The notes under the pieces: model-generated
The model's input: the letters and a program-made list of their open reading frames with translations, nothing else
What the model was told of the DNA's origin: nothing
The model's database searches: none
Shown: piece after piece, positions 1 to 12,960 of the stretch
How the letters are laid out: each line of letters starts with the position of its first letter
How positions within the stretch are numbered: position 1 is the first letter of the stretch
Origin: Acanthococcus lagerstroemiae
Lineage: Eukaryota; Arthropoda; Insecta; Hemiptera; Eriococcidae
Reading direction: 5' to 3'
NCBI GenBank assembly: GCA_031841125.1
Contig: CM063106.1
Location: forward strand, 7,502,001-7,566,000
Length of the DNA stretch: 64,000 bases
Made by a program: the position numbers and the translations under genes

Positions 1-509
1 AAATTCCACGGAAAGTATTCACAGGAATGAGGAAAACGCTTGATTTAGTTTCATATGTAAATATATCGCATTTTGGGTCATTCGCGAGCACATACATATA
101 GTATCTGTTATTGAGAAAAATATGTTCGGAATTTTGTTTTCATATTTCGGTATCGGTTAGATTTTGGTAACCCGTTCACGTATACCGTTCCAAAAGGAAC
201 TCTGGAGAAGTAAATAATGAATTCCTCGAATGTTTTACATGCAGTTTTAAAATAACTACGCGAGAATAGGCGAACTATTTCTGAGAAAACTCGCTATGAA
301 ATTGAATCCACCTTCGATTCCTCATTAAGCACCTTAATCAACATCTGTAGCCTAATCTGATCTAAAATGAAATATGTTTCAGATAAAAATGAAGGCTTTT
401 GCATTCTCCATAAAAAAATGCTCTCGCATTTTTTTCGTAAGTATCCAGAAATGTCGCAAATTGGAGTTAAAAAGGTCTCTTTTCTGTATTATACATAAAC
501 ACAGGGCAT
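1..509. other. AT-rich sequence, nothing recognised
   Basis: No coding frame, inverted repeat or retroelement was recognised up to the target duplication of the R1-like tail at 510. Confidence 0.4.
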
Positions 510-518
510 ATGAGAGAA

Positions 519-823
519 CGTGACGTCACCACCTGCCTGCGTCGCCACGCGAACCAAGACAAAGAGGTGAGGAGTAAGTGAAGAGGCAGCGCAACCGGCT
601 GTGGGGACCTGAATTCCAGGCGAGTGCTCAGGGAGCGCGGACCTGGGTCAGTAGGCAACCCCATGGTGGCCCTTGCAGGACGCGTGCACCGGTTGCGGCA
701 CGGCGAAATGGAGGCTCAGGCCCGGCCTCAAAGCGTCCATCCGGCCACTGATGCGATACTCGAAAGGGTAGTTTACGGGGCCGGTGGTGCGGTGTCATAG
801 GGGCCACTTTGGCATGCGTCACC
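519..823 (+). mobile_element. R1-like non-LTR retrotransposon, 3'-tail-only insertion
   Basis: A 305-bp GC-rich island in AT-rich DNA, homologous along its length to the 3' UTR of the copy at 26550-26923 (shared CACCACCTGCCTGCGTCG, GGGTAGTT, GGTGCGGTGT, GCCACTTTGGCATGCGT). It is bracketed by ATGAGAGAA at 510-518 and 824-832. A 5'-truncated copy with short direct repeats is the usual product of target-primed reverse transcription. It encodes nothing; the small frames across it are accidental. Confidence 0.82.
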
Positions 824-832
824 ATGAGAGAA

Positions 833-3735
833 AGCGTACTATTTTCGACATTTTTTCGGTATAGTGACTCGTGCGAGTACAACAAACGTTAATTACTCTC
901 TAATCAGTTTTTCTGTCCTATCCGTATCTATCCATCCATGACATCTCCTCCCCCCTCCCATCCCCAATATAGCACACATCTAAAGTTGTGTTATTTTTAG
1001 TGTTTTATTTCTCTGGAATGAGATTTTATTCGTGAAATATTATCTCAAAACAATCAATTAATGCGGTATACCTATCCCGAGATGTTCGAAGTCACTGAAT
1101 CCATTTTCAATATCAGTTTATTTTGATATTGAGTTCAAATTCGTAGGGGGTGATAGAAGAGCAAAACTATTCAAGAAATATGTTATGCAGATCGACAATT
1201 ATGATTTTTGAATCGCTGACTTCGATATTGATATTATTTTGACTCGGTATTCAAAATTGTGGGACCTAGGTCACAAGAGACAAGAAGGAACAACAAATCT
1301 CAGATTTAAATGTCATTAATCTCAAATTAGAAGCTTTTTTTTGTTGTTAGATTCATTTGCGATATTATTTATAAGGGAGGGGGACTGACCTTAACACACT
1401 ATGCGTATCAAGAATAGGTTTCTCAGAATTATTTTTACTCCAAGTTCATAATTGTGACAATTGAAGGAGGAGACTGAAATATACGTCGACTCTCTGAATT
1501 TGTTTTTGATATCATTTTGACTCCAAATTCAAAACTTTTGCGTCTGGAAATAGGGGGTCGTGAGGCCACTAGTTACGAATTACTCGTTTTGTAGCTGAAA
1601 ATGTACAACTTGAAAAAAATTCTTATATTCGTACCAAATTTAACTCTCCCCGCTCAATTATTGGTCAACGCATGAACTCAATACTTAGTCTTCACTGAAA
1701 ATGAAAATATTTAAATGTATTTCTGAACACTGAACGGTTTAATCTTAATAAATAATTAAGTAGGCTTATTTTCTACAATGTGCGTAGATATGACACGTAA
1801 TTCGGGAAGAAATTCTAGTTTTGGCCGAGTTCCAGGACGATACTGTAATCTTTCAGTATTATGGTTTTTTAAATAACGAGAAAAACCAATATTTGGACAC
1901 AGCGAGACATTGTATTACGGATATTACCGCTCTACCGGTGGGGTCCACTAAAAGGGTTTATCGTTTATACCTCGGTTTGAATGGTTCCATTGGGGTTCTG
2001 CATTAGCAAGTGAGAAGAAAGCTGCATTCTTTTAATTAATCGAGCTACCCTAATAGCGTTACAGAGTACACAATGCTTACGTTAGGCTTATTTCACTTGA
2101 ACGTTGTTAACTTCGAACTTTCAAACTTTCTTTTTTAAACTATTAAGTGCCGCTACGTATAAAATGGCTCAGTTTACCCATTCAGTGCTATTTTTCACGA
2201 AGGGAAGTATACATGTATTGGCTTAAATGAAAGTAGGAAGATTTCGGAAATTTTAACTAAAGACTTTTAGGCGCAACAATACGTTCGAAAAGTCAATTGA
2301 ATTTTGTGACCAGAAGAGCATTTGGGAATTGAGTATCTATTAGGACACTGAATGCAGCAGGTTCAACCATTGCGTACAACAGGATCGCTTTTTCAAGTTT
2401 CTCTTTTTCTAATTTGCTCTCCACCCGAGTCCTGGAATCCGTCCTTTCAAGCACTGCCTCAGAGACTCTTCTTCAAGTTTAATTACTTGAATAATATCGA
2501 AATTTAAAGTAATACTTTTCAATTTTTTAATTGCAATAGTTGGATTTGGTGATCTCGGAAGGGGCTGGAACAGACGCGAAATGCAATAAGATTCGAAATC
2601 AGCAACTCCGGTTCTCAATTTTGATAATTTGCTCGATTTTTCAAACGCCCGTTTTGCCTATTTGAGGGGTGAAATCTTGATGTTCAGGCCTGATTCCGAA
2701 TCAAATAGAAAATCCGTTACGATATTCGAAATTGGTATATCAACAAATAACAGAACTTCTATTTCAACTGTTTTACTATAGCCATTCGTGAGCGGGATCT
2801 TGGAATTTTTCCGTGCGTGTTGCTTTAAATAGTTAATCATAAGATTTATTACCGACCCTCTCCCTTTTCCCCGAGAAAAGGATATAATACTCCCACTATA
2901 CAGTAAAGAAAGTGTTTTCACTTTGTTCCTTCTTTCCCCCTTTGATTTTATTGGGGAAAACAAGAGAAAAAAAAAGTCATACAGGAAAATGTGTTGACTT
3001 CAGTATTTCATTTTTTGGACGTGACATACCAATTTTGAATATAAAAGCCGTCGGGAGCAGTATGCAGGGAGTAAGGCAGACTCCCCTTCTCCTGCCAAAA
3101 GAAGGGCTGAATAATCTCTTTGAGAAAAACTACATAAAATTGAATTGGGTTTTCAAAAATTAAAGAATTTTGAAGTCCTTTTCTTTGCAGCACAGGTGTT
3201 CAGAAGATGACTTCAAATTCCGTATGAAATCGTTTTTGGATCCCCAAAGGCGGCAAACGCGGCAGAAATGTTGATTTTTGTACCCATTTATATTTTAGTT
3301 AATACTAGGTTTCCAAACATGAAAATGCTGGTAAATGGCCAGTTAGAGCTATGCCCCTCCACCTACGGAGATTCAGCACTGTGGGTATACATGAAATAAG
3401 ACAATATGCGAAGACAATATTACTACATATTTTCATGCTCGTCTGCTCTCAACTTTTCAAAATTTTTCATTCGCTCTGTTTTCAAGAAGTTCGTTTATCT
3501 AATTTTTCTTCAAAGTCAATTCATGGCTCCCTTTGAAAAAAAAAATCCTGAAAGCTTCTATGCGTGCAACGAAGCATATAAAAGAACACGTTCTCAAGAA
3601 AAGTAAGTCAAACTCAAACGCCTCAGCAGATTTTGAAATCATTTACAAATTTTTTTCCTGTTCTGCAAAAAATTAAAAGCATTTTTTACACATCAGGAAC
3701 ATTCATTTAAAAATTTGAGAAAATGGGTTTTCTCT
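833..3735. other. Unannotated AT-rich stretch
   Basis: No gene is recognised. Between about 1080 and 1600 there is a degenerate repetition of a phrase like GATATTGATTTTGACTC...TTCAAAATTGTGG, related to the blocks at 6075-6265 and 60560-61020. Short open frames show no family motifs. Confidence 0.4.
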
Positions 3736-3743
3736 GAAATTCA

Positions 3744-4031
3744 CAGGGACGTAGCGAAGCGTTTTTTCTGGGGGAGGGGGCAAAAATTGCGAAGGTCCCA
3801 ACTGACTCACCTCAAAATTCCCAAGTATCAAAATTTTTTTTGCATTGGCTAAAAAAAACTTCGACGTGTTGGATTTTCTCACCTTCGGATCCATCTACTG
3901 AAATTCTCCAACTCCACTAGTGGCTTCCGTGCCCTCCTCTTATTTTCGTCCCTGATTATGATGGTACATTTTCCCAACTGTTGAGTGAAAATTCCTACGG
4001 GAGGAGTTGCCCCTCTATCGGTACGTCCCTG
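3744..4031. mobile_element. hAT-type MITE, CAGGGACGTA family
   Basis: Begins CAGGGACGTAGC and ends GGTACGTCCCTG. The flanks GAAATTCA (3736-3743) and GAAATTCG (4032-4039) form a 7/8 duplication, the 8-bp length typical of hAT transposition. Inside is the phrase CTCAAAATTCCCAAGTATC, repeated in tandem in relatives at 31736-32076 and 44088-44543. It has no coding capacity and would need a transposase supplied in trans. Confidence 0.85.
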
Positions 4032-4196
4032 GAAATTCGGGCTCCTTTATGTAACATTGGAAACCGTTATCCCTCCCTCCTTAAAAATGAAGAATTCTAG
4101 AGTTGACAATCTTTGCATTGGCATTTTCAAATCTTTGCCTCATCCCCCCCAAACAAACAAAAATGTCTTTACTACAGTCCTGCGTACAGGTTTGTC

Positions 4197-4840
4197 CAGG
4201 CCCGTAGCTTCGGGGGGAGGGGGGGGGGGCATTGCCCCGCTGAGTACGTTTTTTGTCCCTCCCCCTCAGCATTCTTTGAAAAAATAGATATTGTTTTCAG
4301 TTGCTGCAAAATAATCTGACATACAATTATTGAATGAAGTGTTCATGTTGGAATAATGTACCCAGTCCCAGTGCAGAAGCCAGAAAAAGAAAATAAAACG
4401 ATATTCAGAAAACTATAGGACATGGATCAAATAGTTCATTTTTTGTATTGGTTTAACATAGCCAATGGTGGCAATCTTTCGAATTATTTTTTGGTGAGCA
4501 ATTACTGTTTTCAAAAGGTTCCAATAAGCACTGTTTACATGAGGGCCCGAACACTGACTTCTTTTGGCTCTTGTGCCAAGAGAAGTCAATATTCAAGTTT
4601 TAACTATACTTGTGAAGAAGAGCAGAAAATTGGTAATTTACTTTACTGTGAAGTGAATTGAAAATTTGGAAGTTATTTATGCGAAGGACTTCTCTTTGTG
4701 CAGTTGATAGACCATGGTTATAACCAAATATTCCCCATAGCTACACCCTCGGTACGAAGTACGAGCTTGCAGCAAAAAATTACTTTTGGCCCGAGTTGCC
4801 CTTCCCCCCTCCCTGAAAAAGTAGTCACGCTACGGGCCTG
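4197..4840. mobile_element. hAT-type non-autonomous element, CAGGCCCGTAGC family
   Basis: The left end CAGGCCCGTAGC and right end GCTACGGGCCTG are exact inverted repeats. The flanks GGTTTGTC (4189-4196) and AGTTTGTC (4841-4848) match at 7 of 8. It is 644 bp with G- or C-runs just inside each end, as in most hAT-like elements of this window. No transposase similarity was seen. Confidence 0.87.
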
Positions 4841-4848
4841 AGTTTGTC

Positions 4849-5566
4849 AAAGAGTAAGCTCATCTTTATTAGGAAGTAGTGTATTTCTTATGTACTACTA
4901 GGGAGAATTTTTTCGAATTTTATTCAGAATCTACACAGTTAGTTTCGAGAAACTATATGTGTATTTTGAGGGTACTAACGATTTTCGGCTAGAAATAAAA
5001 TAAAAACGCTGATTTATCTCCGAAACTCGATTGTGCAGGGCCGTACTAAGAGGAAGCTCTCCGTCGAAAAAAGAAAAATTCGGTCTCATTTCTGAAAAAC
5101 TAGAAGAAGAGTAAGTAATTGTCGTCTTAGTAATTCTGAAATTTTCCATTTAACAAAGTTGAAAATTCGCAATCAGTCGAGTTCAAGCCCACCCATTCAC
5201 TAAAATAAGCAACTTAGTACAGAATTGGGTCCTGTGCCTTTTCTTCCCCTCAAAAAAATAAAATGTGTCTCTGCTACGGCCATGAAAGTAATAATAGATA
5301 TGCGGAGATAAATCCTGGACACAAGTACTTGAATTTCTTCTTTTTTTTTATCTGAAATGCACGGCAAGGTGCAGGTGAGTTTCTTGAGCACCCAAAGAAC
5401 ACTAAATTCTCCATCCTTTTAGTTACTGTTCTCTTGGAAATTGATGGTACTTTAGTCTTCCCCTATCCTTTCAGAAGAGCAATAATTTTTTACTCATTAA
5501 AAAAATATTTAAGGTATCTAATGAAATGTGCTCCATTTTTTTTGCCGAGTAGTCCGATGAAGATAC
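4849..5566. other. Unannotated spacer
   Basis: AT-rich DNA with no recognised gene or element. Confidence 0.4.
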
Positions 5567-5574
5567 GACAACAG

Positions 5575-5819
5575 CAGTGGCGTAGCCAGGGGGGGATTAG
5601 AGGGATGAATCCTCTCTCCCTTGAGAGGAGCATTTTTTAATATGCTGGCAGTATCACAGTGAATGCGCGAAATGAAATTTAAATCCAGATACATAACTGA
5701 AGTTGAAAAGCACAACATACTGATACGTCAATGTAAAAACATACAGTTCATGTTAGGTGTACCCCCCTCGCCAAAATTTGCTGATCCCCCTCCTTGGAAA
5801 AATCCTGACTACGCCACTG
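5575..5819. mobile_element. hAT-type MITE, CAGTGGCGTAGCCAGG family
   Basis: The left end CAGTGGCGTAGCCAGG is mirrored by GACTACGCCACTG at the right. The flanks GACAACAG (5567-5574) and CAAAACAG (5820-5827) match at 6 of 8. It is 245 bp and non-coding, with G-rich and C-rich runs next to the termini. Confidence 0.8.
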
Positions 5820-5827
5820 CAAAACAG

Positions 5828-8340
5828 AATCCTCATTTGGTCATGATTAGTTTCTTTTCGAGTGAAAAAATATTCTCATCTCCAAAAAAGAAGCTGGGAC
5901 GTTCCCTAACCTTCCGATTTATCAAACAAACCATTGGAATAGGGGAAGGCATCAATCATTATATCGAAATAGGGAATTTCAAATATCTAATCAGATTTTT
6001 AACTAAAATCTATATTTTACTCATGGAACGGAGGTATATATAACTAACTTTTTATGAAAACCCGAACAAAATATGGAAAATGGGGTCTTATCGGTCGCTG
6101 ATTTCGAAACATACCACAGTTCTGATCCCCCTCGATTTGGGTATCAAAACTTCAATTTCAGTCGAAATAGGAATGATGCTTTAACTGGGGCCGAATCAAA
6201 ACTGACGAAATTTTTTAAATCAGCGACCTGAAAACTCTCTTTTCAATACTATTGTCAATTTTTCAAAAGATGTTAATTTTGTCCGTTCCACTGGTGCAGT
6301 TTGAGTTTTGAGACCTCAATTACGCTCCAAACAAAAATCTAGGCTTGGAAAAGCCCCCCCCCCCATGAATCTTCGCACTCAGCATTTTTCTATAGATCCG
6401 AGCATTCAATTGCAATTTAAACCATTAGTCGACAGAACAAGAATATCGTTATTGATTTGCTTTATTTATTTATTTTTTGCTTCGTCGACATTTTTGTTCT
6501 ATTTTCACCCCTCCACTTTCCTCGACAGGGTATTTTATTTGATACATTCGCATTTGAAAATCCAAAGTTGATTTAATAGATGGGAGATTTTCCCACTCGA
6601 AACTAAACGTTACTAAATTGAGATCCTGTTTTGTCGTACGTTAATTCGACCTCTCAGTTAAATATATAGATGGCGTTATTTCATTCGATACCATGTATCT
6701 CCCCACTCGAAGACCCTTCTGTGTGCAATTTGATCCGAATATGTTTTCAAAAAAAAATAATGAGAAGGCTCGATTTGTGGAACATCCTTTACATAACTTT
6801 CTGAAAAGCGAGGCCTTTGCGTGACCTGTTTCTCCATCAAAATCTCGCGTTAAGATAATGATTTCAGCCTCCACATTTCGGTCATTAGCAAGAAAGTCTC
6901 TTCACGGTCCGCATTAGCCTTAAATTTTGGTTGAAAAAGCTGCATAAAATTTATCTTGGTCTACTCAGAGGGCCGCCTCGGGCATTCTGTCATCTGACAA
7001 ACGGCTTCCCGTGTGTTAAAAAGTCTCCAACGTTGCTCGACTCTGTTTATAAACAATTACCCTTGTTTCATCCTTGATTCAATTTTTCAGTTTCATTATC
7101 CCGGTTATACCCTCGAGCTGTTGCTTAACTAGGCCCACTGTTTATGCAGCAAGCGATTCGTGCCAATAATTGTTTTTTATTTTCTCAATTTTCTTTCACG
7201 AGGGTGAAATTTTCATTTCGAACAAAAGCGCAAAAAAAAAGAGAGCACCTCGACGAAATAGCTTAATTCTCTGCACACGGTTCCGCTATCAACAGATTCT
7301 CTTAATTAGTTTCACGGGGCTGTGTAGACGATCTCCGAGTTTTATTTAATACCGCTCGTTTATATGGGGAAATTCTCACCGAGCTGCGATATTATGCGTA
7401 ATGGGTACGTGAAAAATAATAACTTTCGCATCCTCAAACTTGTTGAATTAAATGCTCTCGCCTCGCAGGCCGACTCAAGAGACGATGTTGACGGTTCAGT
7501 TCACTTTTCGAGTTAACACCCTCGACTTCAGTTTTACAAATAGGGGCCGAACGCAGCCCGCATTCTTTGCCCGAGATAAACAAATCGATTTCGTTTATCA
7601 TGGGAACTATACACACAAACGCATCGCGGTTGACTAAAACGAATGCTACCAATTAATTACAAAATTTTTAAAAAGGTGAACGCTTGACACTGTAACAGTT
7701 TTGTTTGTTTTCTGGGATAATCGATACGGAGAGAACGCGTTAAATTGCGCATAAGTTGAGTACGTGTGTATACCCTCAGTATGTATATATAACCTTTCAG
7801 TCACGCACGCGAATTCGCCTTGATTTAAGTCGCCGATTGCGAACTGCTGTGCCAGTTACTGATTTATTGGTCGACGTGGCACTGCAATACATTTAACAAA
7901 GTTCGGTGACTGACATTTATGCAAAAATATGAGCTGTACACTCGCACTCGACGACTGTTGTACGATTTACTTCGCAAACAAGGCGAAATTAGGGTACGTC
8001 TTGTTTTATATGTGTGCGAGTGTACTGTAGCTGAATCAACTTTCAGTCATCTACGAAACCTCCAATTTTATGTATTATAACGTTGCCATTTGTACGGTAG
8101 AACTTGAGCTCGCTTGGCGCCTTCTGTTGAACGTCGCGGCAAATTTGAACGAAACTTTTACGGCGAGCAGAGAAACGCAACACGTGCGTTCGGCACGAGA
8201 TTCCGAAGGACCGCAAATTCTTAACGATTTCGATTTTTGATATCCGAATTACAGTCAGCTCGAAATGCTATATATTGAAGTTTGGAAGTGTATTAACTTA
8301 TAGGTCCATTTCCGCGCCCCCACCTCCGAATCGGGGGTCA
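5828..8340. other. Spacer with one dispersed-repeat block
   Basis: At 6075-6265 the phrase ATCAGCGACC (as TCGCTGAT on one side) and 'opposite-strand' tracts recur as in 60560-61020. From about 6600 to 8280 no transposon is recognised. This is one of the longest low-repeat stretches and could hold regulatory DNA, but no motif supports a specific call. Confidence 0.4.
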
Positions 8341-8344
8341 AAAT

Positions 8345-8800
8345 TAATATCATCATTTTGTTCACATATTGTTCAATTTTGTTCATCAAATTAAATATTT
8401 TGTTCATCCACTATTTGCGAAATATACAGGGTTCAAATTGGGGGAAGGGGGTGGCTACAGACACGTGGGACCCTCTTCAAATTTCGAATCGAATTTTATG
8501 GCATAATTTTGTTCATGTTTTGTTCAATTTTGTTCAACAAATCCCATATTTTGTTCACTCTTCCTTTTTGAGTTACATGTGTTTCAAATTGGGGGGCTGA
8601 AGAAATGTAGCTCCCATCTCCGAATTTTGAATCAAATTTGATGCCATGATTTTGTTCAGCAAATCCCACATTTTGTTCGCCCTCCCATTTTCAGTTACAC
8701 GCATTTCAAATTATTTCACCAGCCCCCTCCCTCCATCACCGAATTTCAAATTCAAATTGGTGTCATAATTTCGTTTACATTTTGTTCAATTGTACTTGAT
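8345..8800 (+). repeat. Degenerate tandem repeat, TTTTGTTCA-rich, units about 130-150 bp
   Basis: The phrase ATTTTGTTCA...CAAATCCCATATTTTGTTCAC recurs near 8355, 8505, 8648 and 8768. Each time it is followed by a TTTCAAATTGGGGG stretch and a CTCC-rich segment ending in CGAATTT. At least three to four diverged units lie head to tail. The function is unknown. Confidence 0.75.
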
Positions 8801-9084
8801 AACTATGCAACTCGATGGACTGTTCCTTCCTGGGCTACACGCAGTTTGAGTTCATAAGACAGGACAATTATGTCTACCACCTTCTTCAAATTTTGGAGGA
8901 AAATAAATGATGTCATTCTGCTTACATTTCTCTCATGAATCCTGCAACTGCAGCTTTTCTAGCGAAGGTATAAACTGAAGTACCTAATTGAGGAATTACT
9001 GTTCTTTACTTATTTTCGTGGTAATCATAAATTGCCATAATTTTCGTCGCCATAAGGATTTCTCTGTATATATTAAAAAGTAAA
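8801..9084. other. Spacer, nothing recognised
   Basis: AT-rich, with no frame or repeat identified. Confidence 0.35.
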
Positions 9085-9840
9085 ATACGCCGCCGCCACC
9101 ACCTCTGGGAGAAAAAAAACACTACTGGTTGCCTACCCTGCCCCTTAATTGCTCATTTCTCCAGAGGTAGCCTACTCTTGGGAGGGGGTTCATAGTGGAG
9201 GAGGGAGCTGGGGGGAACTCGTGTAAACAAACCGCCACCACCTCCGGGAGAAAAAACACTGCGGGTTGCCTACCCTACCCCTTAATTGCTCATTTCTCCA
9301 GGGCTAGCCTACCCTTGTGAGGGGGTTCATGGAGGAAGAGAGAGCTAGAAGTAAAATCCGCCGCCATCACCTTCGGGAGAAAAATAAATACTACGGGTTG
9401 CCTACCCTGCCTCTTACTTGCTCGGTTCTCCAGGGGTATCCTACCCTTGAGAGGTTCATGGTGGAGGAGAGAGCTTAATAAAATCCGCCGCCGCCACCAC
9501 CTCCGGGAGAAAAAAACTCACTGGGGGTTGGGTCCATGGTGGAGGAAAGAGCTCGATGAAGGACGAGGAGGAGTTGTGGTAGGGGAGGGCTCTCTATACA
9601 CTCAATAGTGAAAGCCACCCCCTCCTTCGTCCTTCCCCTCCGGGAGCTTGGGGGAGGAAGGTTGCGGTGAAGAATGTTGAGGAGTTGTGGTAGGGGAGGG
9701 CTCTCTATACAGTAAGCAGTAAAAGCTACCTCCTCCTTCCCCTCTGTGAAGATAAATTCCTGGTGGCATCCCCTATACCTTAATCTCATATTTCACCAGA
9801 GGTACCCTACCCCGGGGGGCTTCTCAGGGAAGGTGAGAGA
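9085..9840 (+). repeat. GC-rich tandem repeat, units about 130-145 bp
   Basis: CCGCCACCACCTCCGGGAG-like unit starts recur at about 9087, 9228, 9358 and 9486. Each is followed by GGTTGCCTACCCTGCCCC, TTCTCCAGGGGTA and GGTTCATGGTGGAGGA. A second sub-array repeats GAGGAGTTGTGGTAGGGGAG at 9567 and 9682. The same sequence lies inverted inside the hAT element at 48819-49776 (about 48935-49345), so this is a mobile or mobilised repeat. Confidence 0.82.
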
Positions 9841-10345
9841 TCCTGAAGAGGGAGGACGGCCACGGTGAGGAAAGGCGTCACGATGGGCAAGGAAGAGCAT
9901 GGTGGGGGAAATTGACTGTCATGGAGGAAGACAGATATGATGGGGATTGGCAGATAGTAGCCCACCCCAGGGGGGTCCTTGATGGAGGAGAGAGCTCCTG
10001 GATGGTGTAGCGCCGTGTCATTTGCATATAATTTCCATGGAAATTTTTTTATGTATGGTAAGATACACTTGTTACTATGACGTCCACGGCCGTATTTACA
10101 TACAGGCAACATAGGCACGTGCTAGGGCGCTAGATTTTGGGGACAACTCTTATGAACAAAAATTTATGAGAGGATGAGCAAAAATTTGAGGGGGTGCTAA
10201 TTTTTATTCTGCCTAGAGGCGCGAGCATATTAAATCCTTATACTTTACCAGCTTGCGAAATACTGCAGGCCGGCACGAGCGAAGCGAGTGACGGTGAGGG
10301 TTGGGCCGCGAAGCGGCCACGGGGCAAAGCTCCCCATAGTTTTGA
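9841..10345. repeat. Continuation of the GC-rich repeat and element-like ends
   Basis: 10260-10325 (GCCGGCACGAGCGAAGCGAG...GGCCGCGAAGCGGCCACG) matches, inverted, the sequence at 48950-49010. At 10085 a terminus-like CACGGCCGTATTTACATACAGG is followed by CTAGGGCGCTAG, similar in style to the hAT ends at 40791 and 53204, but no partner end was found. Confidence 0.5.
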
Positions 10346-11370
10346 CTGAATTATCAATGGCATACAGTATAATTTACACCCCCTCCCCTTATTAATGTAA
10401 ATTAAAACTGAGTATGCAGCAAGTTGATAAAAAGGAGCCTCGAAAAAATTACGAGATTCCTGTAACTTTACAATATTTTTTTTTCTTTCTTTCCCTTTTT
10501 GAGAGGCAAGAAAACATTTATTTTTTTGTTTGTCGACTTTATTTTCGAACTTCTATGCCCCCCCCCCAAAAAAAAAAAAAATTTTTAATAAAATAAAAAT
10601 AACCTTCTGACGCCGCTGTTTTTTTTTTCTTTTTTTTCTTTTATTTCTGCCAACATTTACACTCGTAATTAGAATCAAAACATTCGAAGAAAGCACGAGT
10701 GGAGCTTATCTGCTATTTCGATTTGTAATTCTCTGATTATATTATCAAATACGTCTTTGAGATAAAAATTGATTTTTCCCGGTTGTTTTTTTGCGTTTTT
10801 TTTTAATCACAAATTTTCCGATTTTTGCGTTGAAAAATCCGGTCTCTAGTTGTACACTAAATATTTTGAACAAAGAAATCAAAAAATCGGTTTATTGTGG
10901 TTTTTTGGACGAATCAGGAAATCCTGAACCAATGAGCTAACATTGATACGTCCATTTTTGGACTATTTTTCTTTAAAAATGACATTTTTGCCTGACATTG
11001 ATATTGTTAGAGATTTTTTGGGATTATTTCGGGCAGAAATTCAATTTTCAAAACGATTTCGTCAATTTTCATTTTTTTAAGAAAAAAATTTGTGTTTCCC
11101 TTGAGAAGAAAAAAAAATTGAAAAATTGTATGAATCTTATTATTTGTTTCCATAAAGTATTTAAATTCAGCTACTATTACGTTGCTATCTACACATTCTG
11201 AAACATTAAAAAAAACATTGCCCAACCCCTATCTTGACAATTGTGACGAATATAATACTTCCCTTTCCTTCGAAAAATAAACGTATTTAAAAATTTAAAA
11301 AAGTCGGTAAAAAGTCTAACGAAAAATAGTCAAAAGGACAAATGACCCTCTTCTCATCTTCATTTCATGA
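10346..11370. other. AT-rich, homopolymer-rich spacer
   Basis: Long A and T runs occur at 10470-10650 and 10560-10580. AATCCGGTCTCTA at about 10838-10850 matches the right terminus of the hAT element at 37229-37918, so a decayed end of that family probably lies here. No gene is seen. Confidence 0.45.
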
Positions 11371-11374
11371 AAGA

Positions 11375-11720
11375 AAGGTCCGACCGCTGCATGGAGGGAC
11401 CCTGTCACGTGGCTATGACATCCAAGTGACGGCGTTGACGTGCATGCCCACATTCCACTGCTTTCTCTGGCCGTCCATTTTCAGCTCCACTCGACATTCT
11501 CCATGTCGGTGGTTGAAACATGTTAGAACGAATGACTGCATAAAGAGGAATACGTAACTACATCACAATGGTAACGTTTTTCTACGGAACTTTGTTTGCA
11601 GGGCGTTTTTTGTGGAATGTCTTTTGCAAAGCACTTTTTTGCGAAATTTTTCTCTTCCGCGTGGCGAGCCATTAGACATATTTATGTCAAAAAGAAATGA
11701 CATTTAAATATTTTGTTTCT
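11375..11720 (+). repeat. Dispersed repeat family A, copy 1
   Basis: Alignable by eye, in reverse, with 43440-43900. Shared landmarks are GGTCCGAC(C/T)GCT, ACATTCCA(C/A)TGC, AAAGAGGAATACG, CTACATCACAATGGTAACG and CGCGTG. A third partial copy lies at 45028-45385. There is no coding potential and the ends are not defined. Confidence 0.65.
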
Positions 11721-12960
11721 GGAGAACGACCATGGTATGGTAAAATATTTTTTACTAGTCATTTGACGTCGGTTTTACATACAAATGGATGTCGAATGTA
11801 ATCAGCGTAATTTGTGATTCTTTCCTTCGACACCAAATCAATGTAATCGATTTTGTGTGGTACAATGGACACCAATCCGGTATGATATAATTTCTGTCAT
11901 TTCTATTTGTAAACTTGATGCCATTTTCACGTATAGATGGACTCTGAATGCAAAGGTGTTTCATGAAAAAGTTTTGTTTCGTGTATACTGTTATTTTGAC
12001 CATTTTCATTTAAGGATTCTCGTTTCTCACCCCCCCCCCCCCGACCCAAAAAGTTTTTTAATTCTAATTCCCACTTTTTGAAAAATGTTTAGTCGTTGCT
12101 TATGGATCCTAAAATCTTGTCTAATTCATCATTTTGTATTAGAATTTCCTGTTCGTATGTATGAATATCCAGAATGAAGAAATGAAATTTCGTAAATATG
12201 TTAAGCATAGCTTAGTTTTTGGCTTGTGAGGCCAGTGACCGTGAACACAATGAAACGGAACTTTATTCGTGAACGTTTCAAATGCAGTCAGAGGATCCTG
12301 TTTGGGTTTCCTAAAAAAATAAGTTATTGTTTTATTTTTCCCCACAGGTATTCTGATCATTTTTTCATTCAAGAAGTCCTTTTTCCATTTCTAAAAAAAA
12401 AAATCAGGAATTCCTGTTCCCCATTCCCCAATTAAACAGAATTCTTGATTCCTGATTCTTGAAAAATATTCAGTCCTTCTTCCTGAATCCTGACATCTTT
12501 CCTAATTTTTTATTTGACATTGGGAATTCCCAATTTTTTGAAATCTTGGTTCAAAAAAAATATCAAGAAACACCTCCGGTCGATCGTTTTTGTGTGGTAT
12601 AATCAATATACATACTACTCGCAGATGAAGTAATAATGCACAGTAAGGTATATTAGTAGGAAAGAAACATTAGATTTGCAAGATTTATGATCGCTTGAAA
12701 ACTTCAGAAGGTTTAGTATTCTGGATTTGACACGGCAAAAACTCAAAGCTAATCCCACTGAGAAACAAAACCAATAAAATAGGAGCACAAGGAGTGCTCT
12801 TATCATTGACAGTAGATCGTAAGCACAAATTGTCGACCTGGGGTGGGGGCTATCTAAATAATACCTAAAAAAATTTCGCCTATTCAATTTCTCAGCATTG
12901 GAGGACTCTTAGAGAATTTGTCAAGATTATACCTCCACCCTCTCTTACTTGCGTCCATAA
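11721..12960. repeat. Diverged internal duplication
   Basis: Two related blocks, about 12040-12150 and 12410-12530, share TTTTTGAAAAAT, TTCAGTC-like text, GGATCCTAAAATCTT/GAATCCTGACATCTT and CTAATT. TTTTGTGTGGTA(C/T)AAT recurs at about 11850 and 12588. It looks like an old tandem duplication. No gene is seen. Confidence 0.45.

Noticed and set aside
8345..9840. CRISPR-like array
   Set aside because: Repeats are long, diverged and without regular short spacers; the sequence is eukaryotic.
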